A stretch of DNA of 64,000 bases from Congeria kusceri. Its lineage: Eukaryota; Mollusca; Bivalvia; Myida; Dreissenidae. The position numbers and the translations under genes were made by a program. Shown here piece by piece: positions 61,973-64,000 of the stretch (position 1 is its first letter; each line of letters begins with the position of its first letter). The notes below the pieces were generated by a model. That model was not told the origin of the DNA and ran no database searches. It worked only from the letters and a program-made list of their open reading frames with translations. Where the stretch lies: contig CM051034.1 in the NCBI GenBank assembly GCA_027627225.1, forward strand, positions 10,701,261-10,765,260, written 5' to 3'.

Positions 61973-62051
61973 AAAATGGGAGGAGTATAGATAAATATAG
62001 TTCTCATTCATAACCTTAATACTAATTTTATATTGGATCGTGTTTGAATCG

Positions 62052-62199
62052 AAATAATTAACGGGTAACAGTTGGTTACTGCGGTAATAACCAACGGCTT
62101 GTCGTTCCGATGCTTGTTATCAAACCACTCGGGCTACGCATCGGAACTTCAAACCGTTGGTTATTACCGCAATAACCAACAGTTACCCGTCAATTATTT
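62052..62199. repeat. 148-bp hairpin, unit C flank
   Basis: Arms 62052-62113 and 62138-62199 around a 24-bp loop. It corresponds to 54987-55134 with an extra substitution (ggcttg for ggtttg) in the left arm. Confidence 0.9.
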
Positions 62200-62752
62200 C
62201 TTAAATATATGCTGTTTTTTGTTTGTATATCCCTGATGAGTTGATACTTTGATGATTGTATTTTGATATAAAAGGTCTATGGGCAATTATATCGTGGTTT
62301 CCTTTGAAATTCCTTAGTGGAATTGTAGAGATTGATGTAATTATCGTTAATGGAAATATACCAATTAAAATCTCAAGGGGTGGGGCATTGTAAACTCTTT
62401 ATTTGCAGTCATTTGAGTCCAACCTTTGCTATCGGCTATATTGGGCTATACACTGACTAATGTATCGCCTTAAGTTCTAAATTGGCAAAGATAAACGACT
62501 TTGTAGTAAATCACACTATCTGGCATTTTTAATTATTTAATATTTGAGTTGACCTAGGGCTTCAATTATGATACCGCTACATATAAAAGCAACGAATATT
62601 GAAACATTTAACAAAAGGTTAGTGTCGTATGTGGATAAAATTCTTAAGAACATTCGACAACCTGGCACTTGTGCGGCTCTGCAGCATCGGGATCTCTGCA
62701 CGACAGCTTGAAAGAGGCCAAACGTCTATTTCGAATTAATCTCAGAAAAGCT

Positions 62753-62756
<4 letters not shown>

Positions 62757-62789
<33 letters not shown>

Positions 62790-62809
62790 TATATATTTAT
62801 ATATATATA
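62757..62809. repeat. (AT)n microsatellite in copy D
   Basis: 53 bp of AT repeats interrupted by gat and ttt. It is orthologous in position to the 69-bp tract of copy A and the ~17-bp tract of copy C (55694-55710). Confidence 0.95.
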
Positions 62810-62810
62810 G

Positions 62811-64000
62811 GAAAATCAAGAATTTGAAAACCTTGAAAATCTAGCAGAAATATGTCAAGGCGCCTTCTGGAAATTCATAAAAAGAAGAAAATCGCAAAAG
62901 GGGAAACAGGGATGCTCTACCATTGACTTTAAAGGGGTCAACGTCCCTTCCTCAGACGACATACTAGACGGGTGGCAAGGCTACTTTCAAGAATTATATG
63001 CATTCTCCACAGACCCAGCCTACAACGAGACACTCCGCCAACAAGTTGACAAGAATGTCGCTCATATCCTGTCTACGTCATCCTCGGATGCAAGCCACAG
63101 TAATCTCTGGTCAACCCCGATCTCCACAGACGAGCTTCAGAAAATAATAGACAGCCTACCTATCAACAAGAGCGGCTCAGCGGATAACCTGACGTATAAG
63201 CACATCAAGTGCGGTGGACCTGTCCTCACGCGATTCCTGTACACATTGTTTGACGACATTGTAGCCACTGAGAGATTCCCTGACAAAATGAAACAAGGAA
63301 TAACAGTAACCGCACACAAGGGCAAAGGAAAGGCAACAACCGACCCAAGTAATTACAGGGCTATTTCACTGCTTCCGGTCATCTTCAAGTTGTTTGAAAA
63401 AGTGCAACTTCAACGTATTCAGGTACAGTCACATCCGATTGTCATCTCGGACCTACAGCACGGATTCCAAAAGCGGAAAAACTCCAAGATGGTGACGTTT
63501 CTTCTCAAAGAGGCCCGTAACTACTGCATAGAACGTGGAAGCCTTCTCCACGCCTGCTACTGGACGCGAAAAGCTGCCTTTAATAAAGTGTGGCTCTCAG
63601 GCCTCGTCCTGAAATTACACCAGAAAGGCATCAAAGGCAAAGATCTCTGCATCATTGACCAATCACTTCGGGGCGGGACTAGTTGCGTCACACATGCTGG
63701 CTATCTTTCACAGATGTTCCGCATTGAACAAGGCACCCGGCAAGGTATCATCTGTTCACCGTTTTACAACACAGTTGACGTCAACGGACTACTCGAACAA
63801 CAACAGAGGTCACCTCATGCCCTTCGCATTGGCAACTTGTCACTGGCGGACGATATCGTTTTGCTGTCGCTATCACTTGCAGGCTTACAGTGTCTTGTCG
63901 ACGTCTGTCGGGGAATATGCTTTTACTTGGCGATATGCCTACAATCCATCCAAATGTGCAACAATGGTCATGGGCGGCAAAAGACGCTCTCATAAAGGCA
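62811..64000 (+). pseudogene. Reverse transcriptase remnant of copy D (partial)
   Basis: The palm frame is open from 62811 to 63995 (first ATG at 63246) with the same motif set: YWTRKAAFNKVW, GTRQGIICSPFYN (Ser to Ile relative to B and C) and LADDI. The shared frame shift near 63909 is present. The remainder lies outside the window. Confidence 0.8.

Larger units (their letters stand above)
58767..62636. repeat. Shared flank of duplicated unit C (full length, 3.87 kb)
   Basis: Homologous along its length to 51723-55573, with slightly more substitutions and small indels between about 59270 and 60120 (for example gttgtgctttagctatcatacg near 59321). No gene is seen. It contains the foldback, the CRE cluster and the hairpin listed separately. 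Confidence 0.93.
62637..64000 (+). mobile_element. Non-LTR retrotransposon, copy D (cut by window end)
   Basis: It starts at the same truncation point as copy C and continues past the window. It contains a longer, impure AT tract than copy C. Confidence 0.9.

Overview
The window is eukaryotic nuclear DNA, most likely from a bivalve mollusc. It is AT-rich, has very few long open frames, and shows GT-AG introns, a TATA box and a non-LTR retrotransposon. Between about 31.5 and 39.4 kb it carries decayed modules of a style I associate with bivalve genomes: runs of 'cataactcaaa...gaaacttcat' text, 'gtccgtcgtccgt' heads, and ~140-bp 'cttgggattgcatatgggg...ggtcaaggtcacc' units. The taxon is inferred from this repeat style and cannot be proved from the window.

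Region 1 (1-31527) is a head-to-tail macrosatellite of 14 units. There are two main unit sizes: short, about 2172-2177 bp, and long, about 2690-2697 bp. Long units carry an extra ~520-bp segment. A two-unit block of exactly 4862 bp occurs twice in a row. The last two units have different internal deletions. Each unit contains what looks like the 3' end of a captured gene: two exon-like blocks separated by a ~300-bp GT-AG intron, with the same in-frame TGA in every unit.

Region 2 (31528-40091) is mostly non-coding, with old tandem and dispersed repeats. Its one convincing coding trace is a HECT E3-ligase C-terminal exon at 32851-33137. There the expected catalytic Cys reads as Trp, and a 15-G run lies near the C-terminus.

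Region 3 (40092-42107) is the most unusual part. A minus-strand DDE integrase-core gene in two exons (about 379 aa once a 561-bp intron is removed) is preceded by a TATAAAAG box. Just upstream of that is an array of twelve perfect TCGTAATTACGA palindromes spaced exactly 21 bp apart. It reads as a promoter or transposon-end structure attached to an integrase-type transposase.

Region 4 (about 42200-64000) is a second tandem segmental duplication with a ~7.05-7.1 kb period and a shortened ~5.45 kb first step. Each unit has a broken APE-type non-LTR retrotransposon followed by 2.6-3.9 kb of shared flank. The flank holds a ~510-bp foldback, a cluster of TGACGTCA sites and a 148-bp hairpin element. 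The first retrotransposon copy is longer at its 5' end and more diverged up to about 45735, then nearly identical to the others. The left edge of this array is therefore probably a recombination junction inside the element. All copies share inactivating changes, so they multiplied by segmental duplication rather than by independent retrotransposition.
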